From Bacteroidales bacterium (GTDB taxonomy: Bacteria > Bacteroidota > Bacteroidia > Bacteroidales > UBA932): a stretch of 16,958 bases of DNA. How positions within the stretch are numbered: the stretch's first letter is position 1; each line of letters opens with the position of its first letter. This document shows, one piece after another, positions 5,488 through 13,106 of this stretch. The stretch spans positions 1 to 16,958 of the forward strand of contig JAFXPV010000088.1 in assembly GCA_017527625.1 (NCBI GenBank), given 5' to 3'. A program made the position numbers and the translations under genes. The notes under the pieces were generated by a model, which worked only from the letters and a program-made list of their open reading frames with translations, was not told the origin of the DNA and did not search any database.

Positions 5488-8064
5488 ATGAGAAGACATA
5501 TAGTTGCATTGCTTTGTATGATGTTCTGCGGCAGCATTGCGGCCCAGAACCTTACTCTTGATGCGCCGGGTGTGGTGTCGATGAACGAGACTTTCAGGAT
5601 CGTCTTTACGGCCAACGGGAATATGAGTGATTTCGACTGGCCGGGCACGGGCGACTTCGATGTCGTGTGGGGGCCTCAGAAAGGCTCTATGAGCAGCACC
5701 AACATCATCAACGGCAAGCGTGAGTCAAGCCATACGGAGACGTATACCTACCTTCTGCAGCCCAAAGCCGAAGGCAAGTTCACTCTGCCGGCCGCAACTG
5801 CCAAAGTGGACAAGAAAGAGTGCTCGACATCTCCCTTTACCATAGAGGTGGTGAAAGCCCAGCAGCAGTCCTCGTCTTCGTCATCTTCTTCACAGCAAGG
5901 CTCTTCCGACGCCGTGCAGTCGGGCACCGTGTCGAATGACGACATCTTCCTGAGACTGTCTCTGAGCAAGACCAATGTCGTCAAGGGCGAACCCATCACT
6001 GCGACGCTCAAGCTGTATTACCGTTCGGACATCTCCGGCATCGAGGATATAACCTTCCCGTCTTTCAACGGCTTCTGGAACAAGGAGACGTTCACTGCCC
6101 AGACCATCGAGTCCAACCGTGAAAACGTCGACGGGACCATCTACAACGTCGCTCTGCTCAAGCGCTATATGCTCATCCCTCAGCAGGAGGGAAGGCTGTC
6201 CATAGACCCCGCCGAGCTGATCTGCCTGGTGCGTGTCAGAACCTCTTCCGGCTTCGGCCGCTCGATTTTCGACGATTTCTTCGACAACTACCAGACTATC
6301 CGCAAGAGGGTGTCTTCAGGCTCTGTCGTGGTGAATGTGACTCCGCTTCCCGGCGGTGCTCCTTCATCGTTCGAGGGCGGTGTCGGCCAGTTCAAGATTA
6401 CTGCTGCGATGAGCAGCGATTCTCTCAAGACCAATGACGCCGGCTCGCTCAGGGTAACCATCTCCGGCAACGGCAACATTTCGATGCTCGGGGCTCCCAA
6501 GGTGTCGTTCCCCTCTGACTTCGAGGTCTACGACGTGAAGAGCACTGAAAACGTATCCAACGACGGTGCTTCCGGCTCCAAGACTTTCGAATACCCCTTC
6601 ATCCCCCGCAGCTATGGCGGCTATGAGATAGGCCCTGTGAATTATTCATATTATGATGTTTCTCTCGGCCGCTATGTGACGATTACCGCGCCTGTTATGC
6701 ACGTGGGCGTCGAGGCCAGCGCTGAAGACGCGTCTGTCGGAACACTTGTGCCCGGAGTGGCAAGACAGGGCGTGCGCAGCATAGGGGAGGATATCCGCTA
6801 TATCGCTACAGGGCGCGACAACCTGCGCAGGCAGGGCCGCTTCTTCGTCAGCTCTGCAGCTTTCTACATACTGCTTGCCATTCTGGTGGCTCTGTTCTTC
6901 ATCGTCGACAAGGTGACTGCAGTGTCAAGGGCCAGACGTGCCGATGTCGTCGGCAGCAAGAACCGCAAGGCCAACAAGGTGGCCAAGGCAAGGCTGCGCC
7001 AGGCTGGCGACTATCTGGCCAAAGGGCTTGACACAGCGTTCTATGAAGAGTTGCACAAGGCGGTGACCGGCTATGTCTGCGACAAACTGATGATGGCTCC
7101 CGCCGACTACAACAAGGAGAATGCGCGCGAAAGGCTGGTGGAGGACGGAGTTGATGCGGCGCTTGCAGACAGTTTCGTAGATATTATCGACAAATGCGAA
7201 ATGGCCCGCTACGCTCCGGAAAGCAATCACGACGCGATGGAAAACATATACAAGAATGCTATGTCAGTCATTTCACGCATAGAGAGTTCTATCCGCGGAG
7301 CCGGCCGCAAGGGGGCTGCCGCCAAGGCTGCCACGACCCTGTTGCTGCTGCTGTCACTCGGCTTTGCCGCTTCAGCAAAGGACTGGGATGCAGCCAACGA
7401 CCTGTATGCCCAGGGAGATTACACTACAGCTCTCGACAGTTATCTGGCAATAGAGCAGTCGGATATGGTAAGTGCCGACCTCTATTACAATATCGGCAAC
7501 TGCTACTACAAACTCAGCGACATTCCGCACGCTGTGCTGTATTATGAAAGGGCGCTGAAGCTGAATCCACACCACGCCGATGCCGTCAACAACCTTGAGA
7601 TCGCGCAGGCTTCAGTCCAGGACCGCATCGACAGCGTGCCGCGCTTCATACTCGCCGAGTGGATGGAAAAGCTCAAATACTCGATGTCTTCAGACGGCTG
7701 GGCCTGGCTTACTGTCGCTCTCTTCGTGCTGGTCCTCCTGCTGCTGACCGGTTTCCGCCAGTTCGGGTCGGTTTCGGCAAGAAAGGCTTCTTTTGTGTTG
7801 GCGTGTGTACTTTTTGTATTAACTTTATGTACGTTTAGCCTTTCTCTGAGCCAGAGGGCCGATGCAATAAGTGACAAGGGTGCAGTCGTGATGTCGCCCG
7901 TGTCTTCGGTGAAGAGCAGCCCCGGTACGTCCGGAACGTCGCTGTTCATCATCCACGAAGGGACTGTGCTGGAGGTCAAGGATGTCGTGGGGGACTGGTA
8001 TCGTGTCACTATCGCTGACGGCCGCGAGGGCTGGATTCCGGCTGCTGACATTGAAATAATCTGA
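5488..8064 (+). CDS. BatD-BatE fusion protein
   Basis: One uninterrupted 858-residue ORF that joins two proteins normally encoded separately. BatD part: signal peptide 1-19 (cleavage after IAA-Q), beta-sandwich-like periplasmic regions, an eight-serine linker (128-135), a transmembrane helix (about 452-474), and a basic cytoplasmic helical region to about 605. BatE part: a basic stretch plus hydrophobic segment ending in an AxA-type site (about 612-631, LGFAASA-KD), TPR repeats (about 632-715), two transmembrane helices (about 738-757 and 767-789), and a C-terminal SH3-like domain (about 796-858, ending GREGWIPAADIEII). Positive charges lie on the predicted cytoplasmic side of each helix, so the topology is consistent with TPR and SH3 in the periplasm. 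The gene starts 2 bases after batC. Translation could also re-start internally at ATG 7261, but no stop separates the halves. Confidence 0.88.
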   Translation: MRRHIVALLCMMFCGSIAAQNLTLDAPGVVSMNETFRIVFTANGNMSDFDWPGTGDFDVVWGPQKGSMSSTNIINGKRESSHTETYTYLLQPKAEGKFTLPAATAKVDKKECSTSPFTIEVVKAQQQSSSSSSSSQQGSSDAVQSGTVSNDDIFLRLSLSKTNVVKGEPITATLKLYYRSDISGIEDITFPSFNGFWNKETFTAQTIESNRENVDGTIYNVALLKRYMLIPQQEGRLSIDPAELICLVRVRTSSGFGRSIFDDFFDNYQTIRKRVSSGSVVVNVTPLPGGAPSSFEGGVGQFKITAAMSSDSLKTNDAGSLRVTISGNGNISMLGAPKVSFPSDFEVYDVKSTENVSNDGASGSKTFEYPFIPRSYGGYEIGPVNYSYYDVSLGRYVTITAPVMHVGVEASAEDASVGTLVPGVARQGVRSIGEDIRYIATGRDNLRRQGRFFVSSAAFYILLAILVALFFIVDKVTAVSRARRADVVGSKNRKANKVAKARLRQAGDYLAKGLDTAFYEELHKAVTGYVCDKLMMAPADYNKENARERLVEDGVDAALADSFVDIIDKCEMARYAPESNHDAMENIYKNAMSVISRIESSIRGAGRKGAAAKAATTLLLLLSLGFAASAKDWDAANDLYAQGDYTTALDSYLAIEQSDMVSADLYYNIGNCYYKLSDIPHAVLYYERALKLNPHHADAVNNLEIAQASVQDRIDSVPRFILAEWMEKLKYSMSSDGWAWLTVALFVLVLLLLTGFRQFGSVSARKASFVLACVLFVLTLCTFSLSLSQRADAISDKGAVVMSPVSSVKSSPGTSGTSLFIIHEGTVLEVKDVVGDWYRVTIADGREGWIPAADIEII

Positions 8065-8084
8065 CAACTATAACTATTCCGACT

Positions 8085-8891
8085 ATGAAAAAACTATTGT
8101 GGATTGCCCTGTCAGTCGTCCTGGTGGCGATGATCTATGCGTGCAGCAGCGTGGCCCTCACTGGACGCAAGCAGGTGCTTCTTTATTCCAACAGCGACAT
8201 AATGGCTCTGAGCGAGCAGTCCTACAAGGAGTTCGCCCAGACTGCAAAGGCTTCTACCAATGCGGCTATGACGCAGAAGGTGAGAGTCGTGTGCAGCAAG
8301 CTGCTCAACGCGATGAACAATTATTTCATAACTGCAGGTCTGGACAATCCGATGCAGGGGCTGAACTGGCATATCGACCTCGTCAAGTCTGAGGAAATCA
8401 ATGCTTTCTGCCTGCCCAGCGGCAATATTGTGGTATATGAAGGACTTGCCAACTTCGTCGACAACGACGACCAGCTGGCTGCCGTGGTAGGTCACGAAAT
8501 CGCCCACGCCATAGCCAATCACAGCAACGAGAGGATGAGTCGCGCTACTCTGACCGAGAACCTTCACAGGACTATCCTGGCGGCTGCCCAGGCTTCCGGC
8601 AAGGTGACTGACTCCCAGCTGGCAGTGTTCAATACCGCACTCGGTCTCGGCGGCCAGTACGGTGTGATCCTGCCGTTCTCCCGCAAGCAGGAGCTCGAAG
8701 CTGACCATATCGGTCTGATTATGATGGCCGTCGCCGGCTACAAGGTCGAGGAAGCTCCCAAGCTCTGGGTCAAGATGTCCCAGAACGGCCAGGCCGTTCC
8801 CGAGTTTATGAGCACCCACCCGAGCGACGTCAACCGCATCAAGAACCTCGAAAAATATATGGAGGAAGCCAAAGCCTACGCTGGGAAGTAG
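8085..8891 (+). CDS. M48-family zinc metalloprotease, lipoprotein
   Basis: A 268-residue predicted lipoprotein. It has a signal sequence with a lipobox-like IYAC and Cys20 as the acylation site (Tyr at -2 is unusual). The peptidase domain shows H137-E138-I-A-H141 as the zinc and catalytic motif and E203-L-E-A-D207 as the ExxxD third-ligand motif of M48. The size matches short periplasmic M48 enzymes such as E. coli LoiP/YggG rather than membrane-spanning HtpX. No acidic run follows Cys20, so a periplasm-facing anchor seems more likely than surface export. It begins 20 bases after the bat fusion gene with no promoter or terminator visible between, so it is probably the last gene of that transcript. 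A role in degrading misfolded envelope proteins is inferred from the family. Confidence 0.92.
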   Translation: MKKLLWIALSVVLVAMIYACSSVALTGRKQVLLYSNSDIMALSEQSYKEFAQTAKASTNAAMTQKVRVVCSKLLNAMNNYFITAGLDNPMQGLNWHIDLVKSEEINAFCLPSGNIVVYEGLANFVDNDDQLAAVVGHEIAHAIANHSNERMSRATLTENLHRTILAAAQASGKVTDSQLAVFNTALGLGGQYGVILPFSRKQELEADHIGLIMMAVAGYKVEEAPKLWVKMSQNGQAVPEFMSTHPSDVNRIKNLEKYMEEAKAYAGK

Positions 8892-8916
8892 GAGCTTTCG
8901 GTCTGAGTTGTCAAAC

Positions 8917-8950
8917 AGAAAAGCCGGCTGGGGATTCAGCCGGCTTTTCT
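8917..8950. terminator. Bidirectional intrinsic terminator between convergent genes
   Basis: A perfect 14-bp inverted repeat (8917-8930 with 8937-8950, arm AGAAAAGCCGGCTG) has a 6-base loop. The GC core is flanked by A-rich and T-rich ends, so each strand reads stem then TTTTCTT or TTTTCTGTTT. It lies 26 bases after the M48 stop and 21 bases from the stop of the convergent GH2 gene, and can end both transcripts. Confidence 0.88.
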
Positions 8951-8970
8951 TGTCTGAGATAATTGATGAG

Positions 8971-10788
8971 CTAGTCGAGGCTGCGGCAGAGGGCCTGGTT
9001 GGCCTCGCGTACCTTGGCTTCGTCCATCTTGAGGATCTTGCGGTCGTAGGTGAACAGGCCGTTGACTTCTGACTCGACGTCCGTTGTCTGGGTGTAGATG
9101 GCTGCAGAGAAGCCCTTCGGGACGAGGTCGAGCATCATCTTGGCGAAGTCGACGTATCTGTTGGTGACTACTTCGCTCTCGTTGAAGCTGACGTAGCCCC
9201 AGTTGCGGTTGCTGTTCTCGTTCCAGAGATGGCCGGAGACGGGGTAGCCGATGCCGCCGTACTCACCGAGGACGTTGATGTAGCCGGGCTCGTAGAAAGT
9301 CATCTTGGGCTCCGGATAGTGGTGCTGGTCGATGATGTCGCCTGTACGGAAGTGGTTTCCGCCGCTGGCTGTGTTCACGAGGCGGTAGGGATCCATTTTC
9401 CTGGTCCACTCTGCAACTTCGACTGAACGGGACTGGCCCCAGGCTTCGTTGTAGGGAACCCATACTACTACTGACGGGTGGTTGTTGAGCTGGCTCATTA
9501 TTTCACCCCACTCGTGGTAATAGTTCTTCATAGACTCTTCGCTGCGGACCTGGGGGTCGCTGCCGAGGAACACCCACTGGCCGCTCCAGTCAGTGCCGGC
9601 GCGGTCGCCGCTGGGCATATCCTGCCAAACCAGCATTCCGAGCTTGTCGCAATAGTAGTACCAGCGGTCGGGCTCAACCTTCACGTGCTTGCGGATAGTG
9701 TTGAAGCCGAGATCTTTTGTGCGCTGGATGTCGAAGAGGAGGGCCTCGTCAGTCGGAGCTGTGTACAGACCGTCAGGCCACCAGCCCTGGTCGAGGGGAC
9801 CCATCATAAAGATGTCCTTGTTGTTGAGCTGGGCCCTGAGGATGCCGTCTTTGTCGGCTGCCTTGGAAATCTTGCGCATCGCTGCGTAGCTGTCCACCTT
9901 GTCGACGGTCTTGCCTGCTTTGCGCAGTTCAACCTTCAAGTCGTAGAGGTAGGGATCGTCGGGGCTCCACAGATGCTGATTCTCGACGGCCAGGCTGACT
10001 GTGGGGGCAGAAGCGGGGGCCGAAGCCGAAGCGACCACCTTTCCGTCAGCGAGCATTTCCACGTATATCTCGCCTTCAGCCGAGTTGGGAGTGACTGTTA
10101 CGGCAAGCTTCGAAGCGTCGATGTCGGGAATGATGGTCAGATCCTTGATGTAGCTGGCCGGAACGGGTTCGAGCCAGATGGTCTGCCAGATGCCGGATAC
10201 CGGAGTGTACCAGATGCCGCTGGGCCTGCGGACCTGCTTGCCGGTGGCCATATAGCCGTCGTTGGTATTGTCGATGACTTCTACGCGGATTGTATTGTTG
10301 CCCCTCTTGGCGGCATCTGTTATATCAGCCGAGAATGAAGCGTAGCCGCCGGTGTGACGGGCCACTTCCTTGTCGTTTATGTAGATGACAGCTTCCTGGT
10401 CGATGGCTCCGGCGTGAAGCAGGATCCTGCCTTTGAAATCCTTGCCGCTGAGTTTGAACTCTCTGGTGTAGATGAGTTTCTCATTAGGATTGAGAGTCTC
10501 TCCGACGCCTGACAGGGCGGATTCGATAGCGAAAGGCACCAGTATCATACCTTCGCTCTTGTCGGTCTTATAGTTCCACAGGCCGTTGAGACTTGTCCAT
10601 TTTTCGCGGGCCATCTGAGGCCTGGGGTATTCTCCGTATACGTCGGCAACCTTGAGGTTTTCGCCCCATTCGGTCATAATCTTGTCACCAGCAGGCTGCC
10701 AGTCGTATTCGACAGGCTGCTGTTCACACGAGTTCAGAAATAAGAAAGCGCAGCAGGACGCTGCGATGGTCCAAAGAAAATTACGCAT
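8971..10788 (-). CDS. Glycoside hydrolase family 2 lipoprotein
   Basis: A 605-residue exported enzyme. Signal sequence with lipobox L-N-S-C21. Domain order: jelly-roll sugar-binding domain (about 45-200, with SLNGLWNY and GAIDQEAVIYINDKEVARHTGG), Ig-like sandwich domain (about 205-305), then the (beta/alpha)8 catalytic barrel (about 320-600). The likely acid/base is E448 in VPYNEAWGQ and the nucleophile E509 in VLGEYGG, the spacing and motifs of GH2 retaining enzymes. Substrate cannot be read from the sequence: beta-galactosidase, beta-glucuronidase and arabinopyranosidase-like activities all occur in this family. It lacks the C-terminal extension of LacZ-size members. There is no SusC/SusD pair or other carbohydrate enzyme beside it except the isomerase-like gene 1.4 kb away. 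It is transcribed alone from a TAnnTTTG promoter. Confidence 0.92.
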   Translation of the reverse strand: MRNFLWTIAASCCAFLFLNSCEQQPVEYDWQPAGDKIMTEWGENLKVADVYGEYPRPQMAREKWTSLNGLWNYKTDKSEGMILVPFAIESALSGVGETLNPNEKLIYTREFKLSGKDFKGRILLHAGAIDQEAVIYINDKEVARHTGGYASFSADITDAAKRGNNTIRVEVIDNTNDGYMATGKQVRRPSGIWYTPVSGIWQTIWLEPVPASYIKDLTIIPDIDASKLAVTVTPNSAEGEIYVEMLADGKVVASASAPASAPTVSLAVENQHLWSPDDPYLYDLKVELRKAGKTVDKVDSYAAMRKISKAADKDGILRAQLNNKDIFMMGPLDQGWWPDGLYTAPTDEALLFDIQRTKDLGFNTIRKHVKVEPDRWYYYCDKLGMLVWQDMPSGDRAGTDWSGQWVFLGSDPQVRSEESMKNYYHEWGEIMSQLNNHPSVVVWVPYNEAWGQSRSVEVAEWTRKMDPYRLVNTASGGNHFRTGDIIDQHHYPEPKMTFYEPGYINVLGEYGGIGYPVSGHLWNENSNRNWGYVSFNESEVVTNRYVDFAKMMLDLVPKGFSAAIYTQTTDVESEVNGLFTYDRKILKMDEAKVREANQALCRSLD

Positions 10789-10814
10789 TATTTTCAGTTT
10801 TAGTTAAGATTAAA

Positions 10815-10822
10815 CAAATGTA
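10815..10822 (-). promoter_or_regulatory. Bacteroidota-type -7 box for the GH2 gene
   Basis: On the - strand this reads TACATTTG, a perfect match to the Bacteroidota -7 consensus TAnnTTTG, 26 bases before the ATG at 10788. The surrounding 75-bp intergenic region is AT-rich. I see no clear -33 TTG element at the expected distance. Confidence 0.55.
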
Positions 10823-10834
10823 CGAATAAATAGC

Positions 10835-10842
10835 TAATTTTA
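10835..10842 (+). promoter_or_regulatory. Possible -7 box for rmuC
   Basis: TAATTTTA matches seven of eight positions of a TAnnTTTG-like box (final G is A), 21 bases before the rmuC ATG. It is the best candidate on the + strand of the divergent intergenic region, but AT-richness makes chance matches likely. Confidence 0.25.
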
Positions 10843-10863
10843 CTGATTGAAACCACCTGCTAT

Positions 10864-12219
10864 ATGGAGATAGTCATCATACCCGCCGCAATCGCTCTGG
10901 CAGCCTGCATAGCCGTCATCTTCCTCATTTTCCGCAACAGTTCCCTCAAGCACGAGATGAGCGCAAGGAAAGAAGCATTCGAGGCTGAGAAGGCTGCCCG
11001 CCAAAGCTCTTTCGATGCGGAAATTGCCGCACAGCAAAGGGCTTTCGAAGCGACTGCAGCCTCTATGGAGAAGAGCCACGCTTCCCAGATAGCAGCCCTC
11101 AAGGAGAGCCACGAGAAGATACAGAAAGCCCTGGAGGACCAGATAGCCGAGACCAAACAGTCGTGGGATGAGCAGAAGCGGGTAGTCGAGCAGCAGTTCT
11201 CAGCCCTTGCCGGCGAAGTCCTGGACAAGAAGTCCGAGGCCTTCCAGAAGATAAACCAGGAGAAGATGGACGCTATCGTCAATCCCCTGAACGAGGCCCT
11301 GAAGAATATGCGTGAGAGCGTTGAGAAGACGCGCGACCAGGGCAACCAGAACAAGGCAGCCCTCGAGAAAGCAATAGAGGAGATGATGAAGCAGTCCCAG
11401 TCGCTGGGGCAGGAAGCCAACCGCCTGGCCAACGCAATGACCTCCAAGACCAAGATCCAGGGCAACTGGGGTGAGATGATCCTCAAGGAACTGCTCGACA
11501 GCCAGGGCCTCGAGGAGCACAAGCACTACGACCTGCAGTACACCCTCCGCGGCAGTGACGGTGCATCCCTGACCAACGAAGACAGCGGCAGGAATATGCG
11601 GCCCGACGCCGTCGTCTACTATCCCGACGACAAATGCGTCATCATCGACAGCAAGGTGTCCCTGACGGCATTCATCGACTACTGCAACGCCGAAGACGAT
11701 GCAAGCCGTAATGATGCCACCAAGAGGCATATGCAGAGTGTCAACCAGCACGTCAAGGAGCTTGCCGCAAAGAACTACTCAGGCTATGTCAAGGCACCGT
11801 ACAAGAGCCTTCCGTATGTCATAATGTTTATGCCCAACGAGACTGCGTTCCAGCTTGCGATGACCGAAGAGCCGATGCTGTGGCGAGAAGCCTTCAACAA
11901 GGGCGTCTTCATAACTTCGGAACAGAATCTCATAGCAGCACTGCGTATGATCCAGATAGCCTGGACCCAGACACAGCAGGCCCAGAACCAGGAGAAAATC
12001 ATCGACACTGCCCGTATGCTGCTCGACCGCGTGGCAGACTTCAGCAAATATATGGGCGAGGTAGGCTCGGCGCTCGAGAAAGCTGACGGGGCATACAGGC
12101 AGGCCTACGACAAACTCTCCACCGGCCGCCAGAGCATTGTCAAGGCCGCCGAGAACCTGGTGAAACTCGGCGCACGCACCAGCGCCCGCAAGCAGCTGCC
12201 CAATTCGGAAGGAGAATGA
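10864..12219 (+). CDS. rmuC: RmuC-family protein (PD-(D/E)xK fold, membrane-anchored coiled coil)
   Basis: A 451-residue protein. One N-terminal transmembrane helix (about 2-23) anchors it, followed by a long Glu/Lys/Ala-rich coiled coil (about 28-200) and the conserved RmuC domain (about 205-420). The domain carries NWGE near its start and a PD-(D/E)xK nuclease-like core: D248 in RPDAVVYYP and D262-S-K264 in VIIDSKVS. RmuC limits inversion of short inverted repeats in E. coli and is thought to act on DNA structures near the membrane; in other bacteria its role is unclear. Here it is a single-gene unit, divergent from the GH2 gene. Its TGA is 2 bases from the stop of the convergent isomerase-like gene, leaving no room for a separate terminator. 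Confidence 0.93.
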   Translation: MEIVIIPAAIALAACIAVIFLIFRNSSLKHEMSARKEAFEAEKAARQSSFDAEIAAQQRAFEATAASMEKSHASQIAALKESHEKIQKALEDQIAETKQSWDEQKRVVEQQFSALAGEVLDKKSEAFQKINQEKMDAIVNPLNEALKNMRESVEKTRDQGNQNKAALEKAIEEMMKQSQSLGQEANRLANAMTSKTKIQGNWGEMILKELLDSQGLEEHKHYDLQYTLRGSDGASLTNEDSGRNMRPDAVVYYPDDKCVIIDSKVSLTAFIDYCNAEDDASRNDATKRHMQSVNQHVKELAAKNYSGYVKAPYKSLPYVIMFMPNETAFQLAMTEEPMLWREAFNKGVFITSEQNLIAALRMIQIAWTQTQQAQNQEKIIDTARMLLDRVADFSKYMGEVGSALEKADGAYRQAYDKLSTGRQSIVKAAENLVKLGARTSARKQLPNSEGE

Positions 12220-12221
12220 AA

Positions 12222-13061
12222 TTATTTCGTAGCGTCCAGCACTCCGCGCAGGTAGCCGATTGATTCAGCTACGCCGGGCTGGGGGTTGCGGCGGTTCTTC
12301 TCATATTCCATCGACAGGACGCCCTGATAGCCGATCTGGCGGAAGGCCTTGATGATGCCGACGAGGTCCATCTGGCCGCGTCCACATTCCCAGGTCTGAC
12401 CTTCCTTTGAAGCGGCGGTCTCATCCTTGATGTGCACGTCCATAATCCAGTCCTTGAACTCGATGATGTCGGCGGCAACGTCGTAACCCGAGCGGAAAGT
12501 ATGACCGAGGTCCATGCAGCAGCCTACGCCGAGATTGGGGTCGCCAACTTTCTCAACGATAGTGCGGATGTCAGGGAAAGCCATTCCGTCAGGACCGTGG
12601 GTGTGGATGGCCACCTTGATGCCCGTCTCCTTAATCTTGGCGATCATATAATCGAGCAGCTCATAGTTGGGAACGCCGATGAACCATTTGGCACCGTAAC
12701 GCTTCGCATAATCGAAAGCCTGGTCTACCTGTTCTTCGCTGCGCATATAGATGGGGCCGAGGGTGTAGCCTTCGACGTCATATTTGGCGCAGAGCTCCTT
12801 GAAGGCAACCATATCTTCGTAAGAAGCGTCGAGAGGCAGCCATTTGTCTTTCACTGAAAGATAGTGGACACCCATATCCTGCAGGAACTTCAGGGTAGTC
12901 TCAATGTCATAGAAAAGATATGAGTAACCGGCAGCACCGAGTTTGATGTCGTTTGAACCTCTGGTGGCAGGGTCGAAGGGAGCCGGTGCAGATTTGCCGC
13001 CGTTGCAGCCGCTGAGCATAAGCACGGCTATAGCAGCAATTATAAGAGTGAACTTTTTCAT
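12222..13061 (-). CDS. Lipoprotein sugar phosphate isomerase/epimerase-like TIM barrel
   Basis: A 279-residue protein with a lipoprotein signal (lipobox L16-S-G-C19) and then a xylose-isomerase-like TIM barrel (AP_endonuc_2 superfamily, about residues 38-275). Candidate metal and substrate ligands are H153-T-H155, D184-L-G-H187, D208-V-H210 and E252 in LSMEYE, spread along the barrel as expected. Family members isomerise or epimerise sugars or act on keto-sugars; the specific substrate is not readable. Most such enzymes are cytoplasmic, so a lipid-anchored one probably acts on free sugars or glycosides in the periplasm. The residues after Cys19 are not acidic, so surface export is less likely. 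It lies 45 bases after the antiporter gene on the same strand and may be co-transcribed or have its own weak promoter. Confidence 0.87.
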   Translation of the reverse strand: MKKFTLIIAAIAVLMLSGCNGGKSAPAPFDPATRGSNDIKLGAAGYSYLFYDIETTLKFLQDMGVHYLSVKDKWLPLDASYEDMVAFKELCAKYDVEGYTLGPIYMRSEEQVDQAFDYAKRYGAKWFIGVPNYELLDYMIAKIKETGIKVAIHTHGPDGMAFPDIRTIVEKVGDPNLGVGCCMDLGHTFRSGYDVAADIIEFKDWIMDVHIKDETAASKEGQTWECGRGQMDLVGIIKAFRQIGYQGVLSMEYEKNRRNPQPGVAESIGYLRGVLDATK

Positions 13062-13089
13062 TATGGAGGATTTTAGGTTATGTTGCCTA

Positions 13090-13097
13090 TAAAGGTA
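13090..13097 (-). promoter_or_regulatory. Possible -7 box for the isomerase-like gene
   Basis: On the - strand this reads TACCTTTA, one mismatch from TAnnTTTG, 28 bases before the ATG at 13061. That is nearly the same spacing as the GH2 box. No -33 element is apparent. It would allow expression independent of carB and the antiporter. Confidence 0.3.
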
Positions 13098-13106
13098 GCA
13101 AAAGCG

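Noticed and set aside
4973..5509. - strand frame coding a Leu/Val/Ile-rich, membrane-like protein opposite batC
   Set aside because: The hydrophobicity is only the reverse complement of the CAG/AAC/GAC repeats of the BatC Q/N/D tract.
7261..8064. Separate batE gene starting at ATG 7261
   Set aside because: There is no stop between the BatD and BatE parts and no Shine-Dalgarno near 7261, so I annotate one fusion gene. Internal initiation is kept only as a possibility.
9478..10338. Long + strand open frame of 286 codons inside the GH2 gene
   Set aside because: It is antisense to the GH2 barrel and sugar-binding domains, whose motifs and catalytic residues are intact. No family resemblance was seen in the shadow frame.
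10825..10845. Operator-like palindrome around TAGCTA in the GH2/rmuC intergenic region
   Set aside because: Only the central six bases and a few scattered outer pairs match. In AT-rich DNA this is not distinguishable from chance.
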